The notes beneath the pieces were generated by a model. That model had not been told where the DNA came from. It saw nothing but the letters and a program-made list of their open reading frames with translations, and did no database searches. Below, piece after piece: positions 15,882 through 24,341 of a DNA stretch of 64,000 nt. Positions within the stretch are counted from its first letter, which is position 1; every line of letters begins with the position of its first letter. Position numbers and translations under genes: made by a program. Origin of the DNA: Bacteroidales bacterium (lineage in GTDB: Bacteria; Bacteroidota; Bacteroidia; Bacteroidales; VadinHA17); assembly GCA_003142255.1 (NCBI GenBank), contig PLLO01000016.1, positions 62,001 through 126,000 of the forward strand. The letters are read 5' to 3'.

Positions 15882-16811
15882 CTATTCTTTTTTATTATCG
15901 GGATTATCTGGATGATCATCTGAATACGTCTTTGGATACAGATCTTCAACACTTACCCTTTCAGGCTCTTTATTCTGGTCTGCAGGTACAACTGCTGATT
16001 CCCTGGCAATGGCATTGAAATATAATATTGCACTTAAAATTGGCATTAAAGGGGTTATAATAGCACCGGTAGCAGCAGAAAGGATTATAAACAGAGGATT
16101 AGAAGTGAAATTCATCATTGAAGAAGCCTCATCAGGATGAGTGAATATTTTTAAAAAGCTCCCGGAAAACGGTATCATGATAAGACCGGAGAGGAGCAGT
16201 GATATTACCATTGCTATCAGCATCATTAGAGCAACCCATCCCATATTTGACCAGAAACCTTTGTGAGAGAGTGAGAACGTCCTTGAAATAGCATGGCCAA
16301 TATCAGTTCCTTCTGACATCAGAACCGGCAGAATGAACATAAAAACCATTGCCAGCCAGAATGCTGCGAAAATCATTCCTACTACAAAAACCAGCAAACC
16401 GATAATGAGAGCGAATGAAGCCATGGCCATAAATAATATCAGAATGATGATGTAGGCCGGAAGGTATTTTAAAGATTTATATGCAGCTGTAAAAATATTA
16501 GGATGCTCTTCCAGAGCATTGAACATCACGTAATACTGAAGAATTAAATTAAAAACAAGGCTTATTGCCGCCATCTCAAGAAATGGTACCATCATGCTCT
16601 TGTATTTCTCCAGTAATTGCATAGGATCATTAGTATAATTGGTAAGATCTCCGAAATTCATCTGGGCTGAGATAAGCTGAACGCATAGCGAAACTACAAA
16701 TGAAGCCAGGAACAGTACAATGAAATTCTTTTTGTAAAAATCCCATAATGAGCCCATTGCGCTATCTAAAGTATGGATTCTGTAAAGAGGATGATTGGAG
16801 AAATTCGCCAT
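15882..16811 (-). CDS. Polytopic inner-membrane protein of unknown function
   Basis: I do not recognise a precise family. The 309-aa protein has about six strongly hydrophobic segments (NFIVLFLASFVVSLCV; YIIILILFMAMASFALIIG; FWLAMVFMFILPVLM; MLIAMVISLLLSGLIMIP; PLFIILSAATGAIITPLMPI), an amphipathic, acidic loop between the first two, and a charged, proline-rich cytoplasmic tail (EPERVSVEDLYPKTYSDDHPDNPDNKKE). The layout with AHAISRTFSLSHKGFW-like turns resembles the glycerophosphodiesterase-type membrane domain/DUF975-like proteins common in Bacteroidota. It stands alone, convergent with kdgK and 105 bp downstream of the oxidoreductase subunit I gene on the same strand. Confidence 0.7.
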   Translation of the reverse strand: MANFSNHPLYRIHTLDSAMGSLWDFYKKNFIVLFLASFVVSLCVQLISAQMNFGDLTNYTNDPMQLLEKYKSMMVPFLEMAAISLVFNLILQYYVMFNALEEHPNIFTAAYKSLKYLPAYIIILILFMAMASFALIIGLLVFVVGMIFAAFWLAMVFMFILPVLMSEGTDIGHAISRTFSLSHKGFWSNMGWVALMMLIAMVISLLLSGLIMIPFSGSFLKIFTHPDEASSMMNFTSNPLFIILSAATGAIITPLMPILSAILYFNAIARESAVVPADQNKEPERVSVEDLYPKTYSDDHPDNPDNKKE

Positions 16812-16916
16812 TTTATTCTTATTAAGGTTTATACAAATTTAATATAATCCCGCAGATATTGTCTGGATTTAATTCCATTACAGCACGATCTGCGGGATTG
16901 ATTTCAGAATAAGGTT

Positions 16917-18536
16917 TTAGCTGGCTGGTACCAGATCCTTCGTTTTTATTTTAGCCGGAGTAAAGATCCCTATTACCCCTTTCAGCCCTACACTCATAAC
17001 AATGTTATAGAAGAATGCCAGGAAGCCTATTAACAAAAGTGTTCCTGAAATTGCAGCCAGGATCATATAAACATTGAATTCTCCATTTATATAAAGTGAT
17101 CTCCTGAGCATTCCTTTCAGTCCTGCCATACCCATAAAGGCACCCATTCCGATTCCACCAAGGAGGTGACACCAGAAATGGACATTTACCAGTTTGTGAC
17201 TGTAAAAGGCAGCACCATTGGTTAATATCGGGAAAAGTAGATAGATCGCTGAATAGAGGGTCATGGTCAGGCCCACAAGTACTGCAACATGAACGTGAGG
17301 ACCAACTACCCACTGGGTGTTGTGGAGGATCCTGTTGAGTCCCACATCGGCCTGCATAATTCCTGCAGGTACTGCCAGTGCAAAGCCTAGTAATCCTCCC
17401 AGAAGGAACTTCAGCGGATTGGTCATCTTCAGTGGACGCGCACTCCATAACGTCGCAAGTGTTATAAAGAATGCAAGTCCCTGTGTTATTAATTCAAATA
17501 CAGTAACCATCTCTCCTGAAAGAACCTTCAGTATGTTTGGCTGTGCCTGGTCGGAAAGGAGGTGATGCGACCATACAGTCCACGAGACAACCAACTCGAC
17601 AAGCAAAGCTGCCCTTGCAATATTCTGCATAAAAAGTGGTTTCCCTGTTATCATCATTGCCAGGAGGTACCATGTTCCGGCAACAAATATCAGAACCAGT
17701 CCATCAGCAATAAGGTCAAGTCCCCACCAGAACCAATTTTTATAAAGAAGGGCATCAATTGCAGTTGACTTGAGATCAAACCCAAGGATAGCCCCTGCCA
17801 TATATACAAGTATAAGCACTCCTGTAAATAGGATTACAGCTGTATTGAGTGTCATATCTACACATCCCCGGGCTATTGCTGCAACAGGAAGAGGAACAAG
17901 ATGCTCTTTTTTGTTTTTTCTGAAAAGATTGTTGAACCCCGTAATACCAAGGGCTGATGACATTAAAGCACCGGCATTTTGTTTCTCCCATCCTTCAGGA
18001 GTATATGTTATAGTCTTGAAAATATTGATTATAAATAAAGCGGTACCTGCCATCACCATCGCAATGCCTGTAATAAAGAATGTTCCTCCCCAAACGCTGA
18101 ACTGCTTAAAGTCGGCAGGAAGAGGCCAGTAAAGAGTGTAAAGAGGTGCATAATGGCTAATAAAACCCGCCGACCAGAAAACGAATGTTCCGATTGCAAT
18201 AAGGAGGAAACTCCAATTGCCTAGTTTAATGCTCCATAGAGGCTTTTTCATAAGAAAGGGGACGAGAAACAGAAACGCTCCGCAGACAATTGAATAAGTC
18301 GATCCAAAGATGCCAACCAGCGGATGTGCAGTCATAATTGCAAAGAATTGAGGTTCTGTTATGAATGGTAAAGGCTTCACCTCATACAATCGCATCAGCA
18401 TACCCTCTATTACAACAAATCCGAAATAAACAAGACCGACAACCACAAAACGGAGAGTAAGTTTCTGCATCGGAGTCAGGGTTTCAGATTTAAAGAGACC
18501 CTGTTCACCATCTATAAGTGTCTTTATAAAACTCAT
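16917..18536 (-). CDS. Heme-copper oxidoreductase subunit I, divergent (nitric-oxide-reductase-like)
   Basis: A 12-plus helix respiratory catalytic subunit. The heme ligands are recognisable: TAHPLVG (low-spin heme His), WSHH (two of the three active-site metal His) and GPHVHV (high-spin and low-spin heme His). The third metal ligand, normally His in helix VI of oxidases (GHP.VY) or of NorB (HLWVEG), is absent. The segment reads WWGLDLIADG, with two Asp four residues apart where cNOR has His207 and Glu211. Spacing to HH (50) and from HH to HxH (90) resembles cNOR (51 and 89). The active-site Tyr of oxidases is also missing. This points to a NOR-like family with an acidic ligand rather than a proton-pumping O2 reductase, although it would be auto-annotated as cytochrome c oxidase. 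Start chosen at ATG 18536 (MSFIKTLIDG), not the 30-nt longer frame. Confidence 0.8.
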   Translation of the reverse strand: MSFIKTLIDGEQGLFKSETLTPMQKLTLRFVVVGLVYFGFVVIEGMLMRLYEVKPLPFITEPQFFAIMTAHPLVGIFGSTYSIVCGAFLFLVPFLMKKPLWSIKLGNWSFLLIAIGTFVFWSAGFISHYAPLYTLYWPLPADFKQFSVWGGTFFITGIAMVMAGTALFIINIFKTITYTPEGWEKQNAGALMSSALGITGFNNLFRKNKKEHLVPLPVAAIARGCVDMTLNTAVILFTGVLILVYMAGAILGFDLKSTAIDALLYKNWFWWGLDLIADGLVLIFVAGTWYLLAMMITGKPLFMQNIARAALLVELVVSWTVWSHHLLSDQAQPNILKVLSGEMVTVFELITQGLAFFITLATLWSARPLKMTNPLKFLLGGLLGFALAVPAGIMQADVGLNRILHNTQWVVGPHVHVAVLVGLTMTLYSAIYLLFPILTNGAAFYSHKLVNVHFWCHLLGGIGMGAFMGMAGLKGMLRRSLYINGEFNVYMILAAISGTLLLIGFLAFFYNIVMSVGLKGVIGIFTPAKIKTKDLVPAS

Positions 18537-18569
18537 AATCAGGTATATTAATTTATTATTAATCAATAA

Positions 18570-19133
18570 TTAATTCTTTGCTGTTGCAGGAACTACCTCT
18601 ACGGCATCCTTAAGAATCATAAATACGCCTTTTGGTCCTGAATACTCCGTTGATCGGATAGTATATACCCCCTCGCGGTCAAATTTCCATAAGAGATCAT
18701 TTTTGTGACCTGGTACTACCTGCATTTGGAAAAGCATGCTGTTATCACTTCTGAAAAGACCAAAACCGTATGTCAGATCTTCAGACCTGACATCAAAAAG
18801 AACTTTGTCATTTACATTTACGACAAGTTTCTCTGAGGGCATGATGAAATTATGATCCTTTACCGTGATGTTAAAGGTCTTATCGGCCTTTATCTCAGAC
18901 CTGTTCAGATCCATCTCAGCCCACGGGATAGTGTTATAAGTAATTATATGCAGAGATAATCCCAGAACTGTAAGAAAACCTACGAAAGTGTAGAACAGAG
19001 CAGGCTTTACAACAGTACTCTTGCCTTTCCCTGTTACCTTAAATGCAAACCAGGCGACAAGGAGAATAATTACCAGGCAATAAAGAGTGTATGCTATTGT
19101 TTGCCCGGAAAGAACCATTTTAGAATTGACCAT
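18570..19133 (-). CDS. Heme-copper oxidoreductase subunit II-like cupredoxin protein lacking the CuA site
   Basis: A 187-aa membrane protein with two N-terminal transmembrane helices and a periplasmic cupredoxin domain (residues ~85-180), like cytochrome oxidase subunit II. Aligned with ba3 subunit II, the CuA ligands are lost: His becomes Y122 (LTYGFG), the two Cys become S161 and S165 (RSTEYSG), the second His becomes G169, and only Met172 remains. It therefore cannot bind a binuclear CuA centre and probably accepts electrons from quinol or by another partner, as bo3 quinol oxidases do. It lies 33 bp upstream of subunit I in the same operon, and its ligand loss parallels the altered active site there. 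Confidence 0.8.
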   Translation of the reverse strand: MVNSKMVLSGQTIAYTLYCLVIILLVAWFAFKVTGKGKSTVVKPALFYTFVGFLTVLGLSLHIITYNTIPWAEMDLNRSEIKADKTFNITVKDHNFIMPSEKLVVNVNDKVLFDVRSEDLTYGFGLFRSDNSMLFQMQVVPGHKNDLLWKFDREGVYTIRSTEYSGPKGVFMILKDAVEVVPATAKN

Positions 19134-19369
19134 ATAACCTCCTTTGTAAAGATTTAATTATTCTTTTCTAAATATTGTAATTGATATTTTATGATAGTAA
19201 TTTATGAAAAATAATTAAGATAAGTTGTTTTTGACAGATTTCCCTATCGGAATTCATTTTCCCTCTCGCCCTCACGCTCTCTCCCCCTGTTCTTTCCGAT
19301 ACCCGATGCCTGCTTTTACCTATTTATCCGCATTTATATTAACTTCGCAGCCTGTTAATACATTGAGTA

Positions 19370-20146
19370 ATGTCAAGATATAAATTACTGATCGAATATG
19401 AAGGCACCCGCTACTCAGGCTGGCAGATGCAGAAGGGTGGAAAAAGCATTCAGGGCGAAATATTGGATGCCTGCAAGGAGCTCTTTGAAGACAAGGTCCT
19501 CGATGTTTATGGCGCCGGGCGTACTGATGGTGGTGTCCATGCTATCGGTCAGGTAGCTCATCTTGAAGTCGATACTGATCTTCCGCCACTTAGAATAAAA
19601 TATGGGATCAACGACAGGCTCCCGCCTGATATCTGTATTATTGATGTCGAAAATGCTGCCGATAATTTTCATGCCCGCCACGATGCTGTAGCAAGAAGTT
19701 ATGTGTACCAGGTTAGCAGGCGGCGGACTGCATTCGGCAAGAAGTTTGTCTGGTGGATAAAGGACCCTCTTTCTGCCGAAAGGATGAATGAAGCTGCAAA
19801 AATATTTGTTGGACTCAAGGATTACCGCAATTTTACTGACAGCGAACAGGAGCAGGGATCCACAAAAACTGAAATAATTCATGCTGAAGTCGTTGAGGCC
19901 GGCAACCTGATACTCTTTCATGTTATAGGTTCACATTTCCTCTGGAAGCAGGTAAGGCGTATGACAGGAGTCCTTGTAGAGGTTGGCCGGGGAAATCTCT
20001 CTTCTGATGATGTTGCTTCATTTTTCAAGGGAACGACTGATATTCCTGCCAAACTTACTTCACCCCCCAGCGGATTATTTCTTGAAAAGGTATGGTACAA
20101 CAGGGATGAAATAGATTTTGTTGTAAGTCCTCTGATCAGGATCTAG
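19370..20146 (+). CDS. truA: tRNA pseudouridine(38-40) synthase
   Basis: Converts uridines 38-40 of the tRNA anticodon stem to pseudouridine. The 258-residue enzyme has YEGTRYSGWQMQ, the catalytic motif GAGRTDGGVHAIGQVAH with Asp near residue 52, the FHARHDAVARSYVYQV block and the C-terminal HFLWKQVRRMTGVLVEVGRG. Length is normal. It stands alone between divergent and convergent neighbours; a weak -7-like TAACTTCG lies 23 bp upstream of the ATG. Confidence 0.96.
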   Translation: MSRYKLLIEYEGTRYSGWQMQKGGKSIQGEILDACKELFEDKVLDVYGAGRTDGGVHAIGQVAHLEVDTDLPPLRIKYGINDRLPPDICIIDVENAADNFHARHDAVARSYVYQVSRRRTAFGKKFVWWIKDPLSAERMNEAAKIFVGLKDYRNFTDSEQEQGSTKTEIIHAEVVEAGNLILFHVIGSHFLWKQVRRMTGVLVEVGRGNLSSDDVASFFKGTTDIPAKLTSPPSGLFLEKVWYNRDEIDFVVSPLIRI

Positions 20147-20161
20147 TTATTTAAAGAGACT

Positions 20162-20602
20162 CTATTTCGTATATTTCAGCCTGAGGTTAACTGTATTGTC
20201 ATAGACGAAATAGCAGGCATTATCACATTGATTTTCAATATGTTTTACGTGAGGAGTAATCGAGTTTACTGCGTAATAATATTCTCCACCGGCTATATAA
20301 TACCTTGCTGTGAAAGTGAATTTCTTGTTCAGGGGAAGTGAAAAAGTTGTGCTTTTACCTGTTGTGGTAAGGCTTCGGTAAAGTATACTGTCCTCAAGAT
20401 TGCCCTCATATATATTAATAATTGTAGGGGTATTATAACTATCACTTAGCTTTATATCTACTACTGCATCAGAAGGTTCATCAGCTTTGCATTTGGAACA
20501 ATCAATAACCAGAGTTGCCATATCCTCACATGAGAACAGCAGCACCATTAAGATATAAATGAGCGCCCCTGATACAGTTTTTATATATTTATTCAATACC
20601 AT
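20162..20602 (-). CDS. Small lipoprotein of unknown function
   Basis: A 146-aa exported lipoprotein with signal ALIYILMVLLFSC (lipobox LFSC). No family recognised. The mature part has four further Cys (DCSKC; NQCDNAC) that may form disulfides, and beta-rich segments (TIINIYEG; STTFSLPLNKKFTFTARYYI). Its start overlaps the end of the upstream ankyrin gene by 10 bp, so the two are probably translationally coupled and work in the same compartment. Confidence 0.65.
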   Translation of the reverse strand: MVLNKYIKTVSGALIYILMVLLFSCEDMATLVIDCSKCKADEPSDAVVDIKLSDSYNTPTIINIYEGNLEDSILYRSLTTTGKSTTFSLPLNKKFTFTARYYIAGGEYYYAVNSITPHVKHIENQCDNACYFVYDNTVNLRLKYTK

Positions 20603-22092
20603 TTTATGTTTTTACCTTGAAACCTTGCTGAGTCAAAAAAGAATTTACGTGTAAATCCAATCCTTATCCATACAGGCCATATACCATAAAAATCACTGGT
20701 CATTAAGCTAATACCTGAATAGAAAACATTATTCTTATCCTCCAGTTTGAAGGTCAATTCCGGAATAATCTTGAATTTGCTCTCCGGTGCCTTCGATGTT
20801 CCTTTAAACTTGTTTCCAAAAAAGTACGCTCCTGAAAGCGATGGTGAAAAGGAAATATTGCTTTTATAAAGGTTATTGGTAAGCAAAAAATCCTTGAATA
20901 ATCCTGCATATGCAAGAGAGCTTTTATCCATATATTGAAAATAAAGATGAGAATTTTCCTTTACAAGTACCCTTGTATACCATAGCTTTGTGTCAAATCC
21001 GACGATAAAACCGAAGTTTTTGAGGGGTTCCTTAAAAGCAAAGCTTAATCCGGTATACATATCCCTGAAATTGAATTTTGAGGAAAATGATAAATCCATC
21101 TGGTTTAAATGTGCATGGTACCCCGAAGGAAGATTATTATTTTCAAGAACAGGGATGATCTCCTTCCGACCATAATTTGCAGCGACGTTATAATAATTTA
21201 CCGCATCTCTGCCCGGATCACGCCACTTGTCTCCTTTCCTCAGGAGCCATTCAACTGCAGCTTTTTTATCATTTCTAATAGAATTGTCAAGTGCATCCCA
21301 GTTATAATTGTTTTTTTCATAGATATCGACTCCATTTCTCATGAGCAGATCAAACATCAGAGTGTCGCCGTTCTGCGCTGCAATCAGGAATGGAGTATTC
21401 CCTTCAGAATCTCTCGATTCCAGATTAGCGCCATTCTGAACAAGCAAATCTGCAACATCATCATAGCCTGTCCAAATTGCAGACATAAGCGGTGTAGTTC
21501 CGTCATATGACTTTAAATCTGTTTCTGCCCCGTAGTAAACCAGAAGATCAGCAAAGCCGATAAGATCGTAAAGCGAAGCATAATTCAGGGGGGTTGCACC
21601 GTACCTGTCCTGAAAATTTATATCAGCGCCATGCCTGATAAGAGTTTCAACAATCGCCATCCCTATCGAATCAATGATATGATTCGTGAGAGGTGTATTA
21701 ATGATAGGTTGCTGCAGATCGCGGCTCTTGATGGCAATAAGCAGGGGAGATTCTGATTTTAAGGTTATTCTATTGGGATCTGCATTATTATCGAGTAATA
21801 AATCTACCGTATTTACTCGGTAGCCTGAGATTGCAAAAACAAGCGCTGTTCCTCCTTCTGAAGTTTCAGCCTCTATATCTGCTCCAAGATTTATCAACCT
21901 GGCAACCTCTTTGGTATAACCCATAGATGCTGCCTTCATAAGGTTGTACTCAAGAGCTCCGTTGTAAAAGAGTGGAAGATATTCCGAAGTGTCAATTTCG
22001 GATACCTGCGCAGGAAGCCTCTCTGACAAGCAGAGTAACACCCCGGTAAGAAGGATTATTAAGTACTTAAACAGGTTCCGGTCATATACCAT
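20593..22092 (-). CDS. Exported ankyrin-repeat protein with C-terminal beta-barrel-like domain
   Basis: A 499-residue protein with a signal peptide (LIILLTGVLLCLSERLPAQ) followed by about seven ankyrin repeats (residues ~48-300, e.g. GGTALVFAISGYRVNTVDLL, GATPLNYASLYDLIGFADLL, GTTPLMSAIWTGYDDVADLL, GNTPFLIAAQNGDTLMFDLL). The last ~180 residues are an aromatic-rich, alternating beta-strand region (DLSFSSKFNFRDMYTGLSF, GFIVGFDTKLWYTRVLV, IWPVWIRIGFTRKFFF) that looks like an outer-membrane beta-barrel or beta-sandwich. The combination implies a periplasmic protein-binding arm anchored at the outer membrane. The function is unknown. The gene overlaps the downstream lipoprotein gene. Confidence 0.72.
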   Translation of the reverse strand: MVYDRNLFKYLIILLTGVLLCLSERLPAQVSEIDTSEYLPLFYNGALEYNLMKAASMGYTKEVARLINLGADIEAETSEGGTALVFAISGYRVNTVDLLLDNNADPNRITLKSESPLLIAIKSRDLQQPIINTPLTNHIIDSIGMAIVETLIRHGADINFQDRYGATPLNYASLYDLIGFADLLVYYGAETDLKSYDGTTPLMSAIWTGYDDVADLLVQNGANLESRDSEGNTPFLIAAQNGDTLMFDLLMRNGVDIYEKNNYNWDALDNSIRNDKKAAVEWLLRKGDKWRDPGRDAVNYYNVAANYGRKEIIPVLENNNLPSGYHAHLNQMDLSFSSKFNFRDMYTGLSFAFKEPLKNFGFIVGFDTKLWYTRVLVKENSHLYFQYMDKSSLAYAGLFKDFLLTNNLYKSNISFSPSLSGAYFFGNKFKGTSKAPESKFKIIPELTFKLEDKNNVFYSGISLMTSDFYGIWPVWIRIGFTRKFFFDSARFQGKNIKWY

Positions 22093-22181
22093 AGATGCAA
22101 AGTTAAATTTTTGATTCTTTTTTTAAAGGGTTATCGGTCAATTGTTAATAGATTGTTATATTTTAAAAATCCAATGAAAGT

Positions 22182-22189
22182 TAATTTTG
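22182..22189 (+). promoter_or_regulatory. -7 promoter element TAATTTTG upstream of the serine hydrolase gene
   Basis: Exact match to TAnnTTTG. Predicted transcription start is near 22196, downstream of the first possible TTG start (22187), which argues for a start codon further in (22229 or 22250). No convincing -33 element at the expected spacing. Confidence 0.4.
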
Positions 22190-22249
22190 CGTTTTAATGA
22201 AGGGCTGAACAGAATACTTTTTACTTTTGTGCCTTTAAATACATCTGTT

Positions 22250-23566
22250 TTGTCAAGGATAAGAAAAATATTTCTTGCTACTATTTTGGTTTCGCTGGTA
22301 AGTTATAACCCCGGAGCAATTGATAAAAGCGACAGGGTAACTGATAAACTGGTACCAGGTAATGTCAGGCTGACAAATTCCATATCGGTGGGGAAGGAAT
22401 TTGCAGGTGCCGAGAAAACCGTTTCTTCATTTATGCGACGATGGTCTATTGCAGGTGCCTCTATTGCCATATCAAAGGACGGGAAGCTGATTTATGCCCG
22501 GGGATTCGGATTTGCCGATACGGCTTCCCGCGTTGCGACTCAGCCTTATAGTAAGTTCAGGATTGCCAGCATTTCAAAGCTCATTACAGCTGTAGCAATT
22601 ATGAAGCTGGTGGAGGAGGGTAAACTTTCACTTAGCGACAGGGTCTTCGGCCCTGATGCAATACTTAATGATCCCTTCTTCAGCAACCCAAAGGATAAAA
22701 GAGTATATGGAATTACTGTGGCGCACCTTCTAAGCCATGAGGGCGGATGGACTCAAAGGTGGGGTGACCAGATGTTTATGCCAACAGTGGTTGCTGAGAA
22801 GATGGGAGTGAAACTGCCTGTTGATACGCGTACTATTATAAGATTTGCCCTTGACAAGAGACTCCACTTCACACCCGGTACGGGAAAGGCGTATTCAAAT
22901 CTTGGTTACAGCATCCTGGGCCTGGTTATCGAAAAAGTCTCGGGAATGCCGTATGAAGACTATTGTAAAAAATATGTCTTTGAGCCGATTGGGATCTTTG
23001 ATATGTCGCTGGCTCACAACCTCTCTTCACAAAAAGCACCTTTCGAGGTTTCATATTATGAGCCGTCAGATGTTGTTCTGAAACCATCAGTTTATGGTAC
23101 GGGCGAACTGGTGGAGCCTAGTTACGGTGGGAACGACATTGAAGCTCTTGGTTCAGCTGGAGCATGGATTGCAACTGCTCCTGACCTTCTGCGCCTGATG
23201 CTTACTATTGATGGTTTTGCTTCAAAACAGGATATTCTTTCTGAGCAAAGCATCAGATTTATGACCGACACCGAAAATGGATTCGCACCGGTTGGTTGGA
23301 AAGGGACAAAAATTAACGGAGACTGGTGGAGAACGGGTTCGTTCCCTGGCAGCGCAGGAATGATGAAGAGAGAACCTGACAGTACGGAATGGGTGGTCCT
23401 GTTCAATTCCAGCGCATGGAATGGACCCGAAATTTATTCATATATTAACAATATGATGTTCAGGGTTCTGTCGCAGGCTAAACAGTGGCCTGAAAATGAC
23501 CTTTTCAAATATTCTTTGATGGTGCCGCTAAAAACAAGTATTGAGGATTCATCAGCAATAAAATAA
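22250..23566 (+). CDS. Serine hydrolase of the beta-lactamase/class C (AmpC-like) superfamily
   Basis: Penicillin-binding-protein-like hydrolase. The catalytic SISK tetrad is in RIASISKLITAVAIMK, the Tyr motif in YSNLGYSILG, and a late RTGSFPGSAGMM segment takes the place of the KTG box. Members include D-amino peptidases, esterases and beta-lactamase-like proteins; the substrate cannot be assigned. There is no in-frame ATG before the conserved domain: the frame is open from TTG 22187, and GTG 22229 and TTG 22250 are further options. TTG 22250 gives a compact signal peptide (SRIRKIFLATILVSLVS) and is preferred. The stop overlaps the start of the SRAP gene by one base (TAATG), suggesting co-translation with an unrelated function. 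Confidence 0.78.
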   Translation: MSRIRKIFLATILVSLVSYNPGAIDKSDRVTDKLVPGNVRLTNSISVGKEFAGAEKTVSSFMRRWSIAGASIAISKDGKLIYARGFGFADTASRVATQPYSKFRIASISKLITAVAIMKLVEEGKLSLSDRVFGPDAILNDPFFSNPKDKRVYGITVAHLLSHEGGWTQRWGDQMFMPTVVAEKMGVKLPVDTRTIIRFALDKRLHFTPGTGKAYSNLGYSILGLVIEKVSGMPYEDYCKKYVFEPIGIFDMSLAHNLSSQKAPFEVSYYEPSDVVLKPSVYGTGELVEPSYGGNDIEALGSAGAWIATAPDLLRLMLTIDGFASKQDILSEQSIRFMTDTENGFAPVGWKGTKINGDWWRTGSFPGSAGMMKREPDSTEWVVLFNSSAWNGPEIYSYINNMMFRVLSQAKQWPENDLFKYSLMVPLKTSIEDSSAIK

Positions 23567-24291
23567 TGTGCTTTTCGGTAAATGTAAACCTGGTTAAGGA
23601 AGAGATCGAGGAAAGATATGGAGTGGATTTTCCCGGTAAATACCGCTATGAGCCCAGCTATTATTATCATGCTTTCGGCCTTCCGGAAATACCCGCTGTA
23701 TGCTCAGGTAATCCGGGTTCTGTAAGCATGCTGAAATGGGGGCTTATACCCGAATGGGTCAGGAATGCTGAAGATGCTGAGGAGATAAGGTATAAAACCT
23801 TCAATGCAAGGTCAGAGAGCATCAGTTCAAAACCATCCTTCTTATCTTCCTTTAACTCCAAAAGATGCCTGGTGCCTGTCAGGGGTTTTTTTGAATGGCA
23901 GCATGTTGGAAAGGATAAAATTCCATGGTATATATATCTGACAGATAATCAGATTATTACTCTTGCGGGTCTTTATAGTGAATGGACTCATACGGGAACA
24001 GGGGAAATATTATCGACATTTTCGATTATTACCACCGAAGCAAATGAACTTATGGGTGAAGTTCATAATTCCGGTAAAAGGATGCCAGCGATACTGGACA
24101 GGAATTATGAGAAAAGATGGCTTGACCTTTCAATATCTCCATCAGACGCGCTTGATCTTCTGAAACCGTATCCCTCAGAAAGAATGAAGGCACATACAAT
24201 CAGTCCTCTCGTCAATAACAAATCTGCAAACAGGAACACTCCTGATGTGATCAGCCCATATGATTACAATAGCCAGAAACTTTCTTTCTGA
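23566..24291 (+). CDS. SOS-response-associated peptidase (SRAP, YedK/HMCES family)
   Basis: Covalently caps abasic sites in single-stranded DNA through the amino-terminal cysteine. Met1 is followed directly by Cys2 (MCFSVN), which becomes N-terminal after Met removal. Other family residues are visible: KTFNARSESI, RCLVPVRGFFEWQH (active-site Glu region), AGLYSEW and EVHNSGKRMPAIL (His). The 241-aa length is normal. The requirement for Cys2 fixes the ATG at 23566, which overlaps the stop of the serine hydrolase gene. Confidence 0.93.
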   Translation: MCFSVNVNLVKEEIEERYGVDFPGKYRYEPSYYYHAFGLPEIPAVCSGNPGSVSMLKWGLIPEWVRNAEDAEEIRYKTFNARSESISSKPSFLSSFNSKRCLVPVRGFFEWQHVGKDKIPWYIYLTDNQIITLAGLYSEWTHTGTGEILSTFSIITTEANELMGEVHNSGKRMPAILDRNYEKRWLDLSISPSDALDLLKPYPSERMKAHTISPLVNNKSANRNTPDVISPYDYNSQKLSF

Positions 24292-24341
24292 AATTCCCTG
24301 ACGACTTTACACCTGATTCTTTCCAGATTGCACGATCTCTA

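Noticed and set aside
16917-19133. Calling the pair a standard cbb3 or caa3 cytochrome c oxidase
   Set aside because: The helix VI His/Tyr of oxidases is absent in subunit I and CuA ligands are missing from subunit II; no ccoO/ccoP-like genes adjoin.
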